Source of the DNA: Actinocorallia herbida
GTDB taxonomy: Bacteria; Actinomycetota; Actinomycetes; Streptosporangiales; Streptosporangiaceae
Assembly: GCF_003751225.1 (NCBI RefSeq)
Contig: NZ_RJKE01000001.1
Coordinates: forward strand, 5,146,001-5,210,000
Direction of reading: 5' to 3'
Length of the DNA stretch: 64,000 nucleotides
Shown: one piece after another, positions 1 to 8,581 of the stretch
Layout: each line of letters opens with the position of its first letter
How positions within the stretch are numbered: the first letter of the stretch is position 1
Translations under genes and position numbers: made by a program
Notes under the pieces: model-generated
The model's database searches: none
Told to the model about the DNA's origin: nothing
The model's input: only the letters and a program-made list of their open reading frames with translations

Positions 1-100
1 GGCCGGCAAGCCCTCCCAACCTACGCCCGCCGAAAATCGGCTCAGGCGAATACCGTCGGACAGATCGAGGGCCGACGGCCGATGAAAGGTCCGAGGTCCG

Positions 101-928
101 ATGCTGGAAACGCTCTACCACGCGCTGTCGGTCGCCGCGGCACGACAGCTGGGCCTGGTCACCCGGGCCCAGATGGCCCGTCTCGGCACCGGCCCCGCCG
201 CGATCGACCGACTCAAAGAGGCCAAGCTACTGCGGGAACTCATCGACGACGTTTTCCAGCTCCCCGGCAATCTCACCGGCTTCACCTACGCCTACGCATA
301 CGCGGCTTGGCTGGCGCTGGACCCCGAGCGGTTCTGCTGGGAGCGACCACGGTCACCGGCGGAAGACGCGGTGCTGTCACACCATTCCGCCGCACGCCTC
401 CACGGGCTCGGCACCCTGAGCCCGATGGCGACGATGTTCACCACGCCGCAGGCCCGGCACGCCCCACGCGGCGTCGGACTCCAGGTCGACCGGCTCGCGC
501 CGGAAGACATCACGAACGTCGAGGGCATCGCGGTGACCACCGTGCACCGGACCATTCTCGACCTGGTCCGCTTCCCCTTCGACCGCGACGACATCGCTCG
601 GGTGCTCCACGACGCCCTCCGGCTGGACGCGGTGGACCTCCGCGCGATTCACGACGCGATGGTTCCGCTGTCCCCGCGCTACGGTCACCCGGCCGACGGC
701 GCCGCGTTCCTGCGCTACTTCCTCCCCGACCTGGTCCCGGCCTCGCTGTCGCCGCGCAACCTCCGCGCCTGGGCCCGCCTCGCCGCCCCTGACGACGTCG
801 CGGTGATCCAAGCACGGATCACCGCGGTACTCGGCGACGTCCGGGCAACCGTCGAAGACGATGAAGCCGTCGAAGCGGTGAGCAGGGACGTCGCCGCAGA
901 AATCGTCGGCCGCCTCCGTCGGCGGTGA
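101..928 (+). CDS. AbiEi-family antitoxin-like protein
   Basis: A 275-aa protein. Residues 10-55 look like the short winged-helix domain of type IV AbiEi antitoxins (QLGLVTRAQMARLG followed by a basic stretch). A second part contains the conserved VTTVHRTILDLVR segment near residue 147, typical of AbiEi-like proteins of actinomycetes. In complete systems this protein represses its operon and antagonises an AbiEii nucleotidyltransferase toxin. No AbiEii gene follows: the next gene converges from the other strand, so this is an orphan or a stand-alone regulator. ATG at 101 has a GAGG just upstream. Family assignment is fairly safe; the antitoxin role is not. Confidence 0.7.
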   Translation: MLETLYHALSVAAARQLGLVTRAQMARLGTGPAAIDRLKEAKLLRELIDDVFQLPGNLTGFTYAYAYAAWLALDPERFCWERPRSPAEDAVLSHHSAARLHGLGTLSPMATMFTTPQARHAPRGVGLQVDRLAPEDITNVEGIAVTTVHRTILDLVRFPFDRDDIARVLHDALRLDAVDLRAIHDAMVPLSPRYGHPADGAAFLRYFLPDLVPASLSPRNLRAWARLAAPDDVAVIQARITAVLGDVRATVEDDEAVEAVSRDVAAEIVGRLRRR

Positions 929-1069
929 GACCCGGTCCGTGGAGGTCACCCGGTCGCGTCGGTGAGTTCGGGGCCTCCCGAGGGCTCGCGAGGAGAGCAT
1001 GGAACGCGGCGCCACGGGCTACGTGAAGATACCCGTCACCGGCCGAGGCCAGGAGCCGCGACCGCTCCG

Positions 1070-2245
1070 TCACAGGTCGTCGGGTCGGGGGCGTGGGAGC
1101 ACACTCGTCTTGGGATGGTCGGCGTGGAACCCGGCCAGGGTCGTGGCCGTCACGTCGGTGTCGACCAGGTCGAGGTGGGCGAAGTCGTACCGCTCGAGTA
1201 CCGGAATGATCGCATCGGTGACCGGTGTCCCGCGAAGGCTCAGCGATCCGAGGTGCGTGACGCCGTCGAGGAGCCTTCCCAGGTCCTCATCGGTGGCGGA
1301 GGTGAGACGGACGGCCAGACGGTCGAGCTTGGCCGGCAGCCTTGCCGGACCGGCGACGTCGGCCGCCGTCAGGCTCACGGCGGACAGGGACGATGAGAAC
1401 GCCGCGTCCAGCCAGAGAGTCTCCCTTGCGCTGAGATTCACCTGCGCCAGCCGGGGGGCGACCTCGGTCAGCAGTTCCTGACCCCACGGGCGCGGCGGGA
1501 GACCCGTGATCGTCAGATCGGCGAGGGCGCCGAGCCGTCCGCCGGCCGCACCGGCGTGGAAGCCGCTCGGTTCTTTGAGGTGCAGGCGCAGAACTCGCAG
1601 CTTCGGGAAGCGGAGGAAAGCAGACAAAGCATCAGCGCCGAGCGCACAGGCCAGATGTTCGAAGATCTCCACGTTCGGCAGGTCCGGCAACGCGGACGGC
1701 AGAGGGCCGTCGAACTCGTCGAGCATCAGGGCGAACGACCACACTCTGTCGGAGACGGTCGCCAGATGCTCGAGTTCGGACCGGTTCCGGCATTCGGCAC
1801 GCGTGTGAATGCTGAACGGGGTTCCATCATTCCCGGGCGGCAGGGCCGGACCCAGCACATGAAAGGGCGGTGCTCCCTCTTCGAGGTGATAAAGCCGCGA
1901 GTCGTCATTCGTGAAGCGCCCGCAGCACACGACATCGATCACCGTCGCCGTTCCCGTCTCACCGACCGCCGCGACATTCACCCATTCGGGAACATGGTGA
2001 TCGCGCCACAACTCGGCCACGACGGTCTCCGCGTCGCACCTGCGCAACATCTCAGCCCGACGGCCGGTGCCGTCCTCGGGGAACCTCAACTCGCCGGGCC
2101 TCGGGGCATGCCCGTCGTAAGACTGGTTGAGCCGAACCCGGAACACCAAGGTCTCCGGCAGCTCTTCGGATACCAGCGACTGCGCGAACTCCCGAGCGGC
2201 CCGCGCCGACACGGCGAACCGCGCGGCGAAAACCTCTCGATCCAC
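1070..2245 (-). CDS. Leucine-rich hypothetical protein
   Basis: A 391-aa protein of unknown function with a GTG start at 2245. The C-terminal half (about residues 180-380) is a series of irregular leucine-rich units, such as LPNVEIFEHLACAL, FPKLRVLRLHLKEPSG and LGSLSLRGTPVTD, which resemble LRR-like scaffolds used for protein binding. The N-terminal half has acidic and aromatic patches but no motif I can name. There is no signal peptide or membrane segment, so it is probably cytoplasmic. It converges with the AbiEi-like gene and has no obvious operon partner. Confidence 0.6.
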   Translation of the reverse strand: MDREVFAARFAVSARAAREFAQSLVSEELPETLVFRVRLNQSYDGHAPRPGELRFPEDGTGRRAEMLRRCDAETVVAELWRDHHVPEWVNVAAVGETGTATVIDVVCCGRFTNDDSRLYHLEEGAPPFHVLGPALPPGNDGTPFSIHTRAECRNRSELEHLATVSDRVWSFALMLDEFDGPLPSALPDLPNVEIFEHLACALGADALSAFLRFPKLRVLRLHLKEPSGFHAGAAGGRLGALADLTITGLPPRPWGQELLTEVAPRLAQVNLSARETLWLDAAFSSSLSAVSLTAADVAGPARLPAKLDRLAVRLTSATDEDLGRLLDGVTHLGSLSLRGTPVTDAIIPVLERYDFAHLDLVDTDVTATTLAGFHADHPKTSVLPRPRPDDL

Positions 2246-2507
2246 CGGGCCAACCTACCGCCCTGGCACCCGGGACCGACCATCGGGCATCGGCTCTCCA
2301 AACCTGCCGAGGTCCGAGGCCGAACGCCAGAGGTAGCGCACTACCGGGACCGGCCGATACGGCCCGGACCCCGACCCGTCCATCCTCATCGCCGCCGTTG
2401 GCCCGGGGCCGCGCGTTCTTCCGGGAGCCGCGGCGGTCTGGCAGGGTTGAGCGGCCGACCCTTACCGGAAACACACCATGTGCGGATGTCGAGCGACGGG
2501 AGCGGGA

Positions 2508-3701
2508 ATGCGAATTCACGTCAAGGAAGCGCTGCTCGGTAGGGAATCCGTGGCGGATCCTTATCCGGCGTACGCGCGGTTGCGTGAGCTGGGGCCGGTG
2601 CGCCGGGTCGTCCTGCGCGACGGCCTGGCCTGCTGGGCGGTGACCCGGTACGACGAGGTGCGCGCCGCGCTCACCGATCCCCGGCTCAGCCGGGAGCCGG
2701 GACGGGCCCTCGCGGCATGGCACGAATCCGACCGGGGGCGTCCGCTGGAGGACGAGTCCGATCTCGGCGAGCATCTGCTGACGACCGAGCCGCCGGTCCA
2801 CACCCGGCTGCGGCGGCTCATCGCCGACGCGTTCGGCCTTCGCGGGGCGGAGGCGGCCCGGCCCCGCGTCCAGGCGCTCGCCGACTCCCTCGTGGACGCC
2901 TTCGCGCACCGGGGCGAAGCCGATCTCATCGCGGACTTCGCCTACCCGCTGGCCATCGGCGTCATCGGCGAGATCCTCGGGATCCCCGACCCGGATCTCT
3001 GGATCTTCCGCCAGTGGACGTCCAACGCCGTCCGCCCCGGCCCGCCCGACGTTCCCGAACCCGGCCCGTACCTCCGCGCGCTCATCGCCGACAAACGGCG
3101 CAAACCGGGCGACGACACCGTCAGCCGGCTCGTCTCGGCCGAGCGCGAAGGGGCATTGACGGGCGTCGAGCTCGAATCGATGGTCTTCCTGCTGCTGCTC
3201 GCGGGGCATGAGGGGTCCGTCGCGCTCATCGGCAACGGCGTGCTGGCCCTGCTCCTCGACGACGCCCAGCGCGGCCTCCTCCTGAGCCGGCCCGACCTCG
3301 TCGTCGCCGCCGTCGAGGAGGTGCTGCGCTTCGACGGGCCGATGGAGCTCGCCGCCTGGCGGTTCGCCACCGAACCGCTCACCCTCGGCGGCGTCCGGAT
3401 CGAGGCGGGCGACCCCGTCGTCCTCGCGCTGGCCGCCGCCCACCGCGACGCCGAGCACTACACCGCGCCCGACCGCCTCGACCTCACCCGCCCCCACCTC
3501 GCCCATCTCGGGTTCGGGCACGGCGTCCACTACTGTGTCGGCGCGCCCCTGGCGCGGGTGGAGGGCGCGGTGGCGCTGGAGACCCTCTTCCGCCGGCTGC
3601 CCGACCTCGCACTCACCCGGCCCGCGGCCGACCTCCCCCGCCAGCCCAGCCAGATCATCAGGGGCCTGTGCGAACTCCCCGTCCGCTTCACCCCCGGCTG
3701 A
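2508..3701 (+). CDS. Cytochrome P450 with atypical I-helix
   Basis: A 397-aa bacterial class I P450, of usual length. The heme loop reads FGHGVHYCVG with the axial ligand at C343, and the K-helix ExxR motif is E271-R274 in EEVLR. The I-helix motif is AGHEGS at 232-237: the acidic residue E235 is kept, but the conserved threonine that follows it in most P450s is glycine, with serine one place later. That threonine normally helps deliver protons for O-O cleavage, so activity may be altered. I chose ATG 2508 because GGGAG lies about five bases upstream; an in-frame ATG at 2478 is less well placed. No ferredoxin or reductase gene is adjacent. Substrate is unknown. Confidence 0.9.
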   Translation: MRIHVKEALLGRESVADPYPAYARLRELGPVRRVVLRDGLACWAVTRYDEVRAALTDPRLSREPGRALAAWHESDRGRPLEDESDLGEHLLTTEPPVHTRLRRLIADAFGLRGAEAARPRVQALADSLVDAFAHRGEADLIADFAYPLAIGVIGEILGIPDPDLWIFRQWTSNAVRPGPPDVPEPGPYLRALIADKRRKPGDDTVSRLVSAEREGALTGVELESMVFLLLLAGHEGSVALIGNGVLALLLDDAQRGLLLSRPDLVVAAVEEVLRFDGPMELAAWRFATEPLTLGGVRIEAGDPVVLALAAAHRDAEHYTAPDRLDLTRPHLAHLGFGHGVHYCVGAPLARVEGAVALETLFRRLPDLALTRPAADLPRQPSQIIRGLCELPVRFTPG

Positions 3702-3759
3702 TCCACCGGCCGCCCTGCGTCGGGACGGGTCATGGACCGGCCGCGTGACGCTCGAGGCG

Positions 3760-4008
3760 TCAGTGGTCCACCTTCCGGCGCTCGATCTCGGTCTGCGCCC
3801 ACCGCTCGAGGTCGTCGTCCCACTCGGGTCTGGCATCGTCGGCTTCCGCGTCGTTGCCCAAGATCGCCGCGAGCGGCGGGAACACGCACGCGACGAGCGC
3901 CACGACGACGCCGAGCTCCGGCGAGAAGATCGCGACGACGCAGGCGATGACGAGCAGCGTCAGGCACACCGCCATCATGATCAGGTAATTCCGCTTACGT
4001 GTCTCCAT
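3760..4008 (-). CDS. Small two-helix membrane protein (DUF3099-like)
   Basis: An 82-aa protein starting RKRNYLIMMAVCLTLLVIA, with two hydrophobic helices near residues 8-27 and 32-50 and an acidic, tryptophan-containing cytoplasmic tail. The layout (basic start, two helices, short charged tail) resembles the DUF3099 family of actinobacterial membrane proteins, whose function is unknown. ATG 4008 is preferred over an upstream TTG at 4041 because a TTGAGAG sequence precedes it at normal distance. The gene converges with the P450 gene. Confidence 0.55.
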   Translation of the reverse strand: METRKRNYLIMMAVCLTLLVIACVVAIFSPELGVVVALVACVFPPLAAILGNDAEADDARPEWDDDLERWAQTEIERRKVDH

Positions 4009-4366
4009 GCTCTCAAGGTAGGAACACCCACCCCTCCCCAACTACCTGAAAAGGCCAAATAACTCCCTTCAAGTGCTCGGCTGCGCCCGGAGGCGTCGCC
4101 GTGCGGCCCGACCGGTTCGTCGCGGCCTGCCGCCCGCACGGGCTCGTCGTCCGGCCGTGCGCATGGCCCGAGATCTCCCGCCCCCGATCTGTGCGCGGCC
4201 CGGTCCGCTCCGTGGTGTGACCGGTCGCCCGGTACGGCTGTCCCCCGTGCGAGCTACCCGCGGTCGTCCACTGTGCGGGGACGTTTTCCGGGCGTCGGAT
4301 CTCTAGCGTTTCCGGTGTAGCCGCGGCTGTTCCGGTCGCGCGGTCCCCCCAGGTGAGGAAGTCGTC
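4009..4366. other. Intergenic region with no convincing gene
   Basis: This 358-base gap separates two divergent genes, so it should hold the promoters of both. Short open frames exist on both strands, but they are arginine/proline-rich and match no family I recognise. I see no clear -35/-10 pair or palindrome. Confidence 0.5.
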
Positions 4367-5200
4367 ATGCGGTTGTTGAAACAGCTCGTGCCCGTCGCGG
4401 TGGTCGCGTTCGTCGGCAGTGCGATCGTGGGCGCGGTGCAGGGGAGTCCGTTCCTCGTCCTGGTCCTCGGCGTCGTGACGGCGGTGCTCGCCGTGTTCGT
4501 GTACGCCCGTGTGGTGCGGTGGTCCGAGCGACGCGCGCCGGTGGAGGTCGCACCGCAGGGCGCCGCTCGCGCCATCGGCCGGGGCGCGCTGATCGGGGTC
4601 GGCATGTTCGCGGCCGTCATCGTGAACATCGCCTTCATCGGCGGCTACCGGGTCGACGGCCTGGGCTCCGTGGCGGGCGCGGCCGCGCTGTTCGGCTTCA
4701 TGGCCGCCGCCGCGGTGACGGAGGAGCTGATCTTTCGCGGCATCCTGTTCCGGCTCATCGAGGAGCGCACCGGCACGTGGGCGGCGCTGGCGCTGACCGG
4801 TCTGCTGTTCGGCCTGTCGCACCTGGCGAATGAGCACGCGAGCCTGTGGGGCGCGATCGCGATCGCGATCGAGGCCGGCGGCATGCTCGCCGCCGCCTAC
4901 GCCGCCACCCGCACCCTGTGGGTGCCGATCGGCCTGCACTTCGGCTGGAACTTCGCCGCGGCCGGCATCTTCAGCACCGAGGTCTCCGGCAACGGCGACA
5001 CGGAGGGGCTGCTCAACGGGGTGTCATCAGGCGGCGACCTGCTCACCGGCGGTGCGTTCGGGCCGGAGGCGAGCCCGTACGCGGTCGGGTTCGGCCTGCT
5101 GCTGACCATCGTGTTCCTGTGGCTGGCCCGCCGTCGCGGCAACCTGGTCCCGCTCCGGCGCGGCGCCCGGGTCGACGCGCTCGCTAGGCTCGCCGGGTGA
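4367..5200 (+). CDS. CPBP-family intramembrane metalloprotease
   Basis: A 277-aa polytopic membrane protein with the three motifs of the CPBP (CAAX protease/bacteriocin-processing) family: EELIFRG with E119-E120 and R124, FGLSHL with H152, and HFGWN with H191 and N195. These residues form the glutamyl protease centre inside the membrane. Family members cleave prenylated or signalling proteins, or protect against bacteriocins; the substrate here is unknown. GAGGAAG precedes the ATG. The stop overlaps the GTG of the following sensor kinase by four bases (GTGA), so the protease is translationally coupled to a two-component system and may be part of its signalling or its output. Confidence 0.88.
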   Translation: MRLLKQLVPVAVVAFVGSAIVGAVQGSPFLVLVLGVVTAVLAVFVYARVVRWSERRAPVEVAPQGAARAIGRGALIGVGMFAAVIVNIAFIGGYRVDGLGSVAGAAALFGFMAAAAVTEELIFRGILFRLIEERTGTWAALALTGLLFGLSHLANEHASLWGAIAIAIEAGGMLAAAYAATRTLWVPIGLHFGWNFAAAGIFSTEVSGNGDTEGLLNGVSSGGDLLTGGAFGPEASPYAVGFGLLLTIVFLWLARRRGNLVPLRRGARVDALARLAG

Positions 5201-6360
5201 TCGACCCCCGTCGGATCCCGGATCTGTGGCAGCGGTGCGACGTCACGGTCCGGGATTCCCCGTTCGCGCTGCTGCTGGCCGCCGCGTCGTTCCTGCCCGC
5301 GTTCCAGGGCACCGGAACGGAGGTCGGCGAGCTGCCCGCCCGCCCCTTCGACGCGCTGGCCGTCGTGGCGGTCGCGCTCCAGTGCCTCCCGCTCGCCGTG
5401 CGCCGCCGGTGGCCCGCCGTCTGCCTCGCCCTGGTGTCGCTCGGTTTCGTCCTCGACCAGCTCCGCGCCTACCACGCGCTGGCGGGCACCGCGCTGCCCA
5501 TCGCGCTCATCAGCGCCGGCGCCCATCTGGAGCATCACCGGCGCGGCACCGCGATCCTCCTCTCCGCGGCGTACGCGCCGCTGGTGGTCGCGCTCGACCG
5601 GCTCGGCGCGGCCGAGAGACCGGAGGGGTACGCGCTGTTCTACCTGGCGCTGGTCGGCGCCTGGGGCATCGGGGCCTGGCTGCGCTCCACCCGGGCCACC
5701 GAGGCCGAACGCCGCCGCCACATCGCCGAGGCCACCCGTGCCGCCGAACGCACCCGCATCGCCCGCGAGCTGCACGACGTGGTGACCCACCACGTGACGG
5801 CGATGGTCGTCCAGGCCGAGGCGGCCCGCTATCTGACCGCCGCGCCCGATCGGCTGGACGAGACCCTGAACGCCGTCACCGGCACCGGCCGACGGGCCAT
5901 CGCCGACCTGCGGCATCTGCTGGACCTGCTCGACCCCGGCCATGACGCCGCGGTCCGGACGCCGTCCGTCGGCGAGCTTCGCACGCTGGTGGAGCAGACG
6001 CGCCAGGCCGGGCAGCCGGTGGAGTTCACCCAGGAGGGCAGGCCCGCCGAATCTGCGGGCAGCGCCGAGTTCGTGGCCCATAGGGTCGTGCAGGAATCCC
6101 TGACGAACGCCCTCAAGTACGCCTATGGCAGCCGTACCGCGGTCCTCGTGCGCTACGGCGAGAAGGAGATCCTCGTGGAGGTCAGCACCGACGGCTCCGG
6201 CTCGCGGGCCGGTTCGTCCGGTTCGTCCGTTGGGAGCGGGCGGGGCCTCGCCGGGCTCCGCGCGCGGGTCGGCACCCTGGGCGGCGAGTTCAGCGCCGAC
6301 CGGCACGCGGGCGGCGGGTTCCTCGTGCGGGCTCGCATCCCGGCGGGGAGCCCGTCGTGA
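5197..6360 (+). CDS. NarL/DesK-type sensor histidine kinase
   Basis: A 387-aa membrane sensor kinase. Several hydrophobic segments fill residues 20-165. They are followed by a HisKA_3 dimerisation domain, IARELHDVVTHHVTAM, with phospho-acceptor H193. The ATPase domain has an N-box-like VVQESLTNALKY with N304 and a glycine-rich GRGLAGLRARVGTLGG segment near the end. It autophosphorylates and passes phosphate to the adjacent NarL-type regulator. It overlaps both neighbours by four bases (GTGA), making a three-gene unit of protease, kinase and regulator. No extracytoplasmic sensor domain is visible, so sensing is likely within or at the membrane. Confidence 0.93.
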   Translation: MIDPRRIPDLWQRCDVTVRDSPFALLLAAASFLPAFQGTGTEVGELPARPFDALAVVAVALQCLPLAVRRRWPAVCLALVSLGFVLDQLRAYHALAGTALPIALISAGAHLEHHRRGTAILLSAAYAPLVVALDRLGAAERPEGYALFYLALVGAWGIGAWLRSTRATEAERRRHIAEATRAAERTRIARELHDVVTHHVTAMVVQAEAARYLTAAPDRLDETLNAVTGTGRRAIADLRHLLDLLDPGHDAAVRTPSVGELRTLVEQTRQAGQPVEFTQEGRPAESAGSAEFVAHRVVQESLTNALKYAYGSRTAVLVRYGEKEILVEVSTDGSGSRAGSSGSSVGSGRGLAGLRARVGTLGGEFSADRHAGGGFLVRARIPAGSPS

Positions 6361-7016
6361 GCGCGCCGGTCCGGGTCCTGGTCTGCGACGACCAGGCGCT
6401 GATCCGCACCGGGTTCGCCACGATCATCGGTGCGCAGCCCGACCTCGAGGTGGTCGGCGAGTGCGGGGACGGTCGTGCCGCGGTCGACCTCGCCCGCCGG
6501 CTGGATCCGGACATCGTGGTGATGGACGTGCGCATGCCGGTGCTCGACGGCATCGGGGCGACCCGCCTGCTGGCCGGCGCAGGAGTGCAGCGCCCCGTCA
6601 AAGTGCTCGTGGTGACGACCTTCAACCTGGACGAGTACGTGTACGAGGCGCTGCGTGCGGGGGCGAGCGGTTTCCTGCTCAAGGACGCCCCGCCCGCGCA
6701 GCTGCTGCACGGCATCCGCACCGTCGCGGCGGGCGCCGCGCTCCTGGCCCCCGAGGTGACACGGAAGCTCGTCGGCAGGTACGCGGCGCGGATCCGTCCC
6801 GCCGAGGACACGCCGGACGGCATCCCGCTGACCCCGCGCGAACTCGAGGTGCTGCGCCTCATCGCCGACGGCCTGTCCAACAGCGAGATCGCCGCCACCC
6901 TGGTGCTCAGCCACGAGACCGTCAAAACGTACGTGTCGCGCATCCTCACCAAGCTCGACCTGCGTGACCGCGTGCAAGCGGTCGTCTACGCCTACCGCCG
7001 GGGCCTGGCGACCTGA
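6357..7016 (+). CDS. NarL/FixJ-type response regulator
   Basis: A 219-aa regulator. The receiver domain has the acidic pocket D11-D12, phospho-acceptor D57 in VVMDVRMP and K109 in FLLKDAPP. A C-terminal LuxR-type helix-turn-helix (LTPRELEVLRLIADGLSNSE, then TVKTYVSRILTKL) binds DNA. Its GTG overlaps the kinase stop, so it is the cognate partner. The upstream protease is probably cotranscribed, and the regulator may control that operon; no binding site is evident. Confidence 0.95.
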   Translation: MSAPVRVLVCDDQALIRTGFATIIGAQPDLEVVGECGDGRAAVDLARRLDPDIVVMDVRMPVLDGIGATRLLAGAGVQRPVKVLVVTTFNLDEYVYEALRAGASGFLLKDAPPAQLLHGIRTVAAGAALLAPEVTRKLVGRYAARIRPAEDTPDGIPLTPRELEVLRLIADGLSNSEIAATLVLSHETVKTYVSRILTKLDLRDRVQAVVYAYRRGLAT

Positions 7017-7208
7017 GCCGCACGGCGCGGGCGCCGCCGCGATGGGCCGCCGACGAGCCGGTGGACGGCGAGCGCGGGGCCGTCTTGCCGACGCGTCCGT
7101 CGCCGCGTTCGCGGGCCGGATCGGACGGATCACCTCGCGCTCTCCGATAGCGTGGCCGTTCAGCGCGAGGGCTCGGGCCGGTGGCCGATGAGCCCGAAGG
7201 AGGGCGAC

Positions 7209-7601
7209 GTGTCCGCTGTGACCCGCCTGGTCACCCATGTCGAGCTGGACGAGAGCGCCACCGACGCCCGGCGGTTGTCGGTCGACGCTCGGCTGGAGGC
7301 CGTTCTCGAGGACGGCCGCAGCCTGGTGCTGCTCGACGACCGCGGGTGGAGCTCATCGGGCCCGCCGGAAGCCCTGTCGCAGATCCCGGTCGAGGACATC
7401 GAGCTGGACGCACGGACGGTGGTCGGCCCGGACGAGCCGTACGACGGTACGACCTACGCGCAGATGGCGGCCGACCACTGGAACCACCTCGCCCGTGTCC
7501 TTCAGCGACAGGGTGTGCCCGTGGAGGGGCGGGAGCTGGAACGGCTCCCGCACGACGTCGTGCTCGGCGAACGCCTGCGGGCCTGGACCCGGGACCGCTG
7601 A
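7209..7601 (+). CDS. Hypothetical protein, 130 aa
   Basis: A small soluble, acidic protein of unknown function. I chose the GTG at 7209 because a near-perfect AAGGAGG lies at 7197-7203, six bases upstream; in-frame starts at 7152 and 7188 lack this. It contains VLLDDRGWSS and a DEPYDGTTYAQMAADHW segment. Nothing suggests a signal peptide or catalytic motif. It follows the response-regulator gene after about 190 bases and ends before a hairpin that could terminate it. Confidence 0.65.
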   Translation: MSAVTRLVTHVELDESATDARRLSVDARLEAVLEDGRSLVLLDDRGWSSSGPPEALSQIPVEDIELDARTVVGPDEPYDGTTYAQMAADHWNHLARVLQRQGVPVEGRELERLPHDVVLGERLRAWTRDR

Positions 7602-7680
7602 GCGCCGTCCCTCGGGCCCGAGTGCGGGGCCGCCGTCGGCGGACCTGCCATGGCGCAGGGCGTCAGCCCTCGAGAAGGGC

Positions 7681-7703
7681 GGGGCCGGCCCGGCACCGGC
7701 CCC
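7681..7703 (+). terminator. Hairpin after the hypothetical gene
   Basis: GGGGCCGG and CCGGCCCC form an eight-pair stem around a seven-base loop. GTTCTTCTT follows it, giving a weak U-rich tail. It lies 80 bases after the stop at 7601, as expected for a factor-independent terminator. Confidence 0.5.
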
Positions 7704-7773
7704 GTTCTTCTTCGCGATGATCGTCCTCGGTCTCAGGGACAGGCGCCCCTCGTCCGCAGGACAGGTACCCCCT

Positions 7774-7792
7774 CGTTCTCGGGACGAGAACG
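7774..7792. promoter_or_regulatory. Palindrome upstream of lipoprotein gene
   Basis: CGTTCTCG, GGA, CGAGAACG is a perfect eight-base inverted repeat about 90 bases upstream of the lipoprotein start. It could be an operator or the tail of the preceding transcription unit; the sequence does not decide. Confidence 0.35.
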
Positions 7793-7881
7793 GGACCGGC
7801 CGCTCTCGTCAGCGGGGGAACGGTTCTTTAGCGTTGGCCGTGCCCGGGAACCCGGTCCGAACCCACGCGAAGGCCCGATGC

Positions 7882-8430
7882 ATGAGCGAATCGATGAGAC
7901 CGGCCCGGGTGCCGAGGGCGGGGTTCGCGGCGGCGATCCTGCTGCTCACGACCGCGTCCTGCACCGTGTCCTTGCCCGCCGAGCCGGTCCGGCCCGCCCC
8001 CGGCACGGCCGAACCCACCGCGTCTGCGGGTGCCTCGGACACGCCCGGGGACATCCTTCCCTCCGCGAGCGGCTCCGATGGCGGGAGCGCGCTCTACCTC
8101 GTCGGCGCGGTGAACTACGAGGCTCCCGACTCCGCGCTGGCCGTCACCTGCACGGTCACCCAGAACGGGATCTCCATGACCGGCACCGCGCAGGCCCCGG
8201 ACACGACCTACACACTGAAGATCGACCTCGTGAACGAGGCGGTCACCGTGCTCCTGCGGGTCTCGGCCCCGAGCGGCGTCTCCTCCTTCACCGCCACCGG
8301 ACTGGACGGCCAGGAGGAACTCGCCGTCGTCAACGCCAAGGACAAGGTCGCCGGACTCTTCGGCGAACTCCAGGGCACGAACGGAACCTCCGGCACCGTC
8401 AAGGTGGGCGGCGGCCTGGTCTGCCCCTGA
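7882..8430 (+). CDS. Secreted lipoprotein, LpqH-like
   Basis: A 182-aa protein with a basic start, a hydrophobic stretch and a lipobox ending TASC near residue 26, so it should be lipidated and held on the outer face of the membrane. A Pro/Ala/Ser-rich linker leads to a beta-rich domain with two cysteines (near VTCTV and at the end in GLVCP) that could form a disulfide. Size, cysteine placement and the Gly/Thr-rich strands recall the mycobacterial LpqH (19-kDa antigen) fold, but the similarity is by pattern only. ATG 7882 was chosen from three nearby ATGs because it is in frame with the signal peptide. Confidence 0.7.
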   Translation: MSESMRPARVPRAGFAAAILLLTTASCTVSLPAEPVRPAPGTAEPTASAGASDTPGDILPSASGSDGGSALYLVGAVNYEAPDSALAVTCTVTQNGISMTGTAQAPDTTYTLKIDLVNEAVTVLLRVSAPSGVSSFTATGLDGQEELAVVNAKDKVAGLFGELQGTNGTSGTVKVGGGLVCP

Positions 8431-8581
8431 CCTCGCGAGGGCCGAGGCGAGGTCGGCAGCGGCCACCACCGGCTTCACCGCCGCCGTCACCGCCGCCATC
8501 GTCGACCTCCGGCAGGCCCCACACCACCCGCTGACCTCCGCCGAGCCCGCGCCGCGAACGAGTGGGCGCGCCCGCGGGCGC

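Noticed and set aside
3746-3762. TGACGC-TCGAG-GCGTCA stem at the P450/DUF3099 junction
   Set aside because: The stem is only six pairs, overlaps the small gene's stop codon and has no T run; too weak to call a terminator.
2052-3836. 594-residue frame opposite the P450 gene
   Set aside because: It is an antisense shadow: Arg/Gly/Pro-rich, no family pattern, and it spans three annotated genes.
4073-4306. 77-residue plus-strand frame in the 4009-4366 gap
   Set aside because: Arginine-rich, no ribosome site, no family match.
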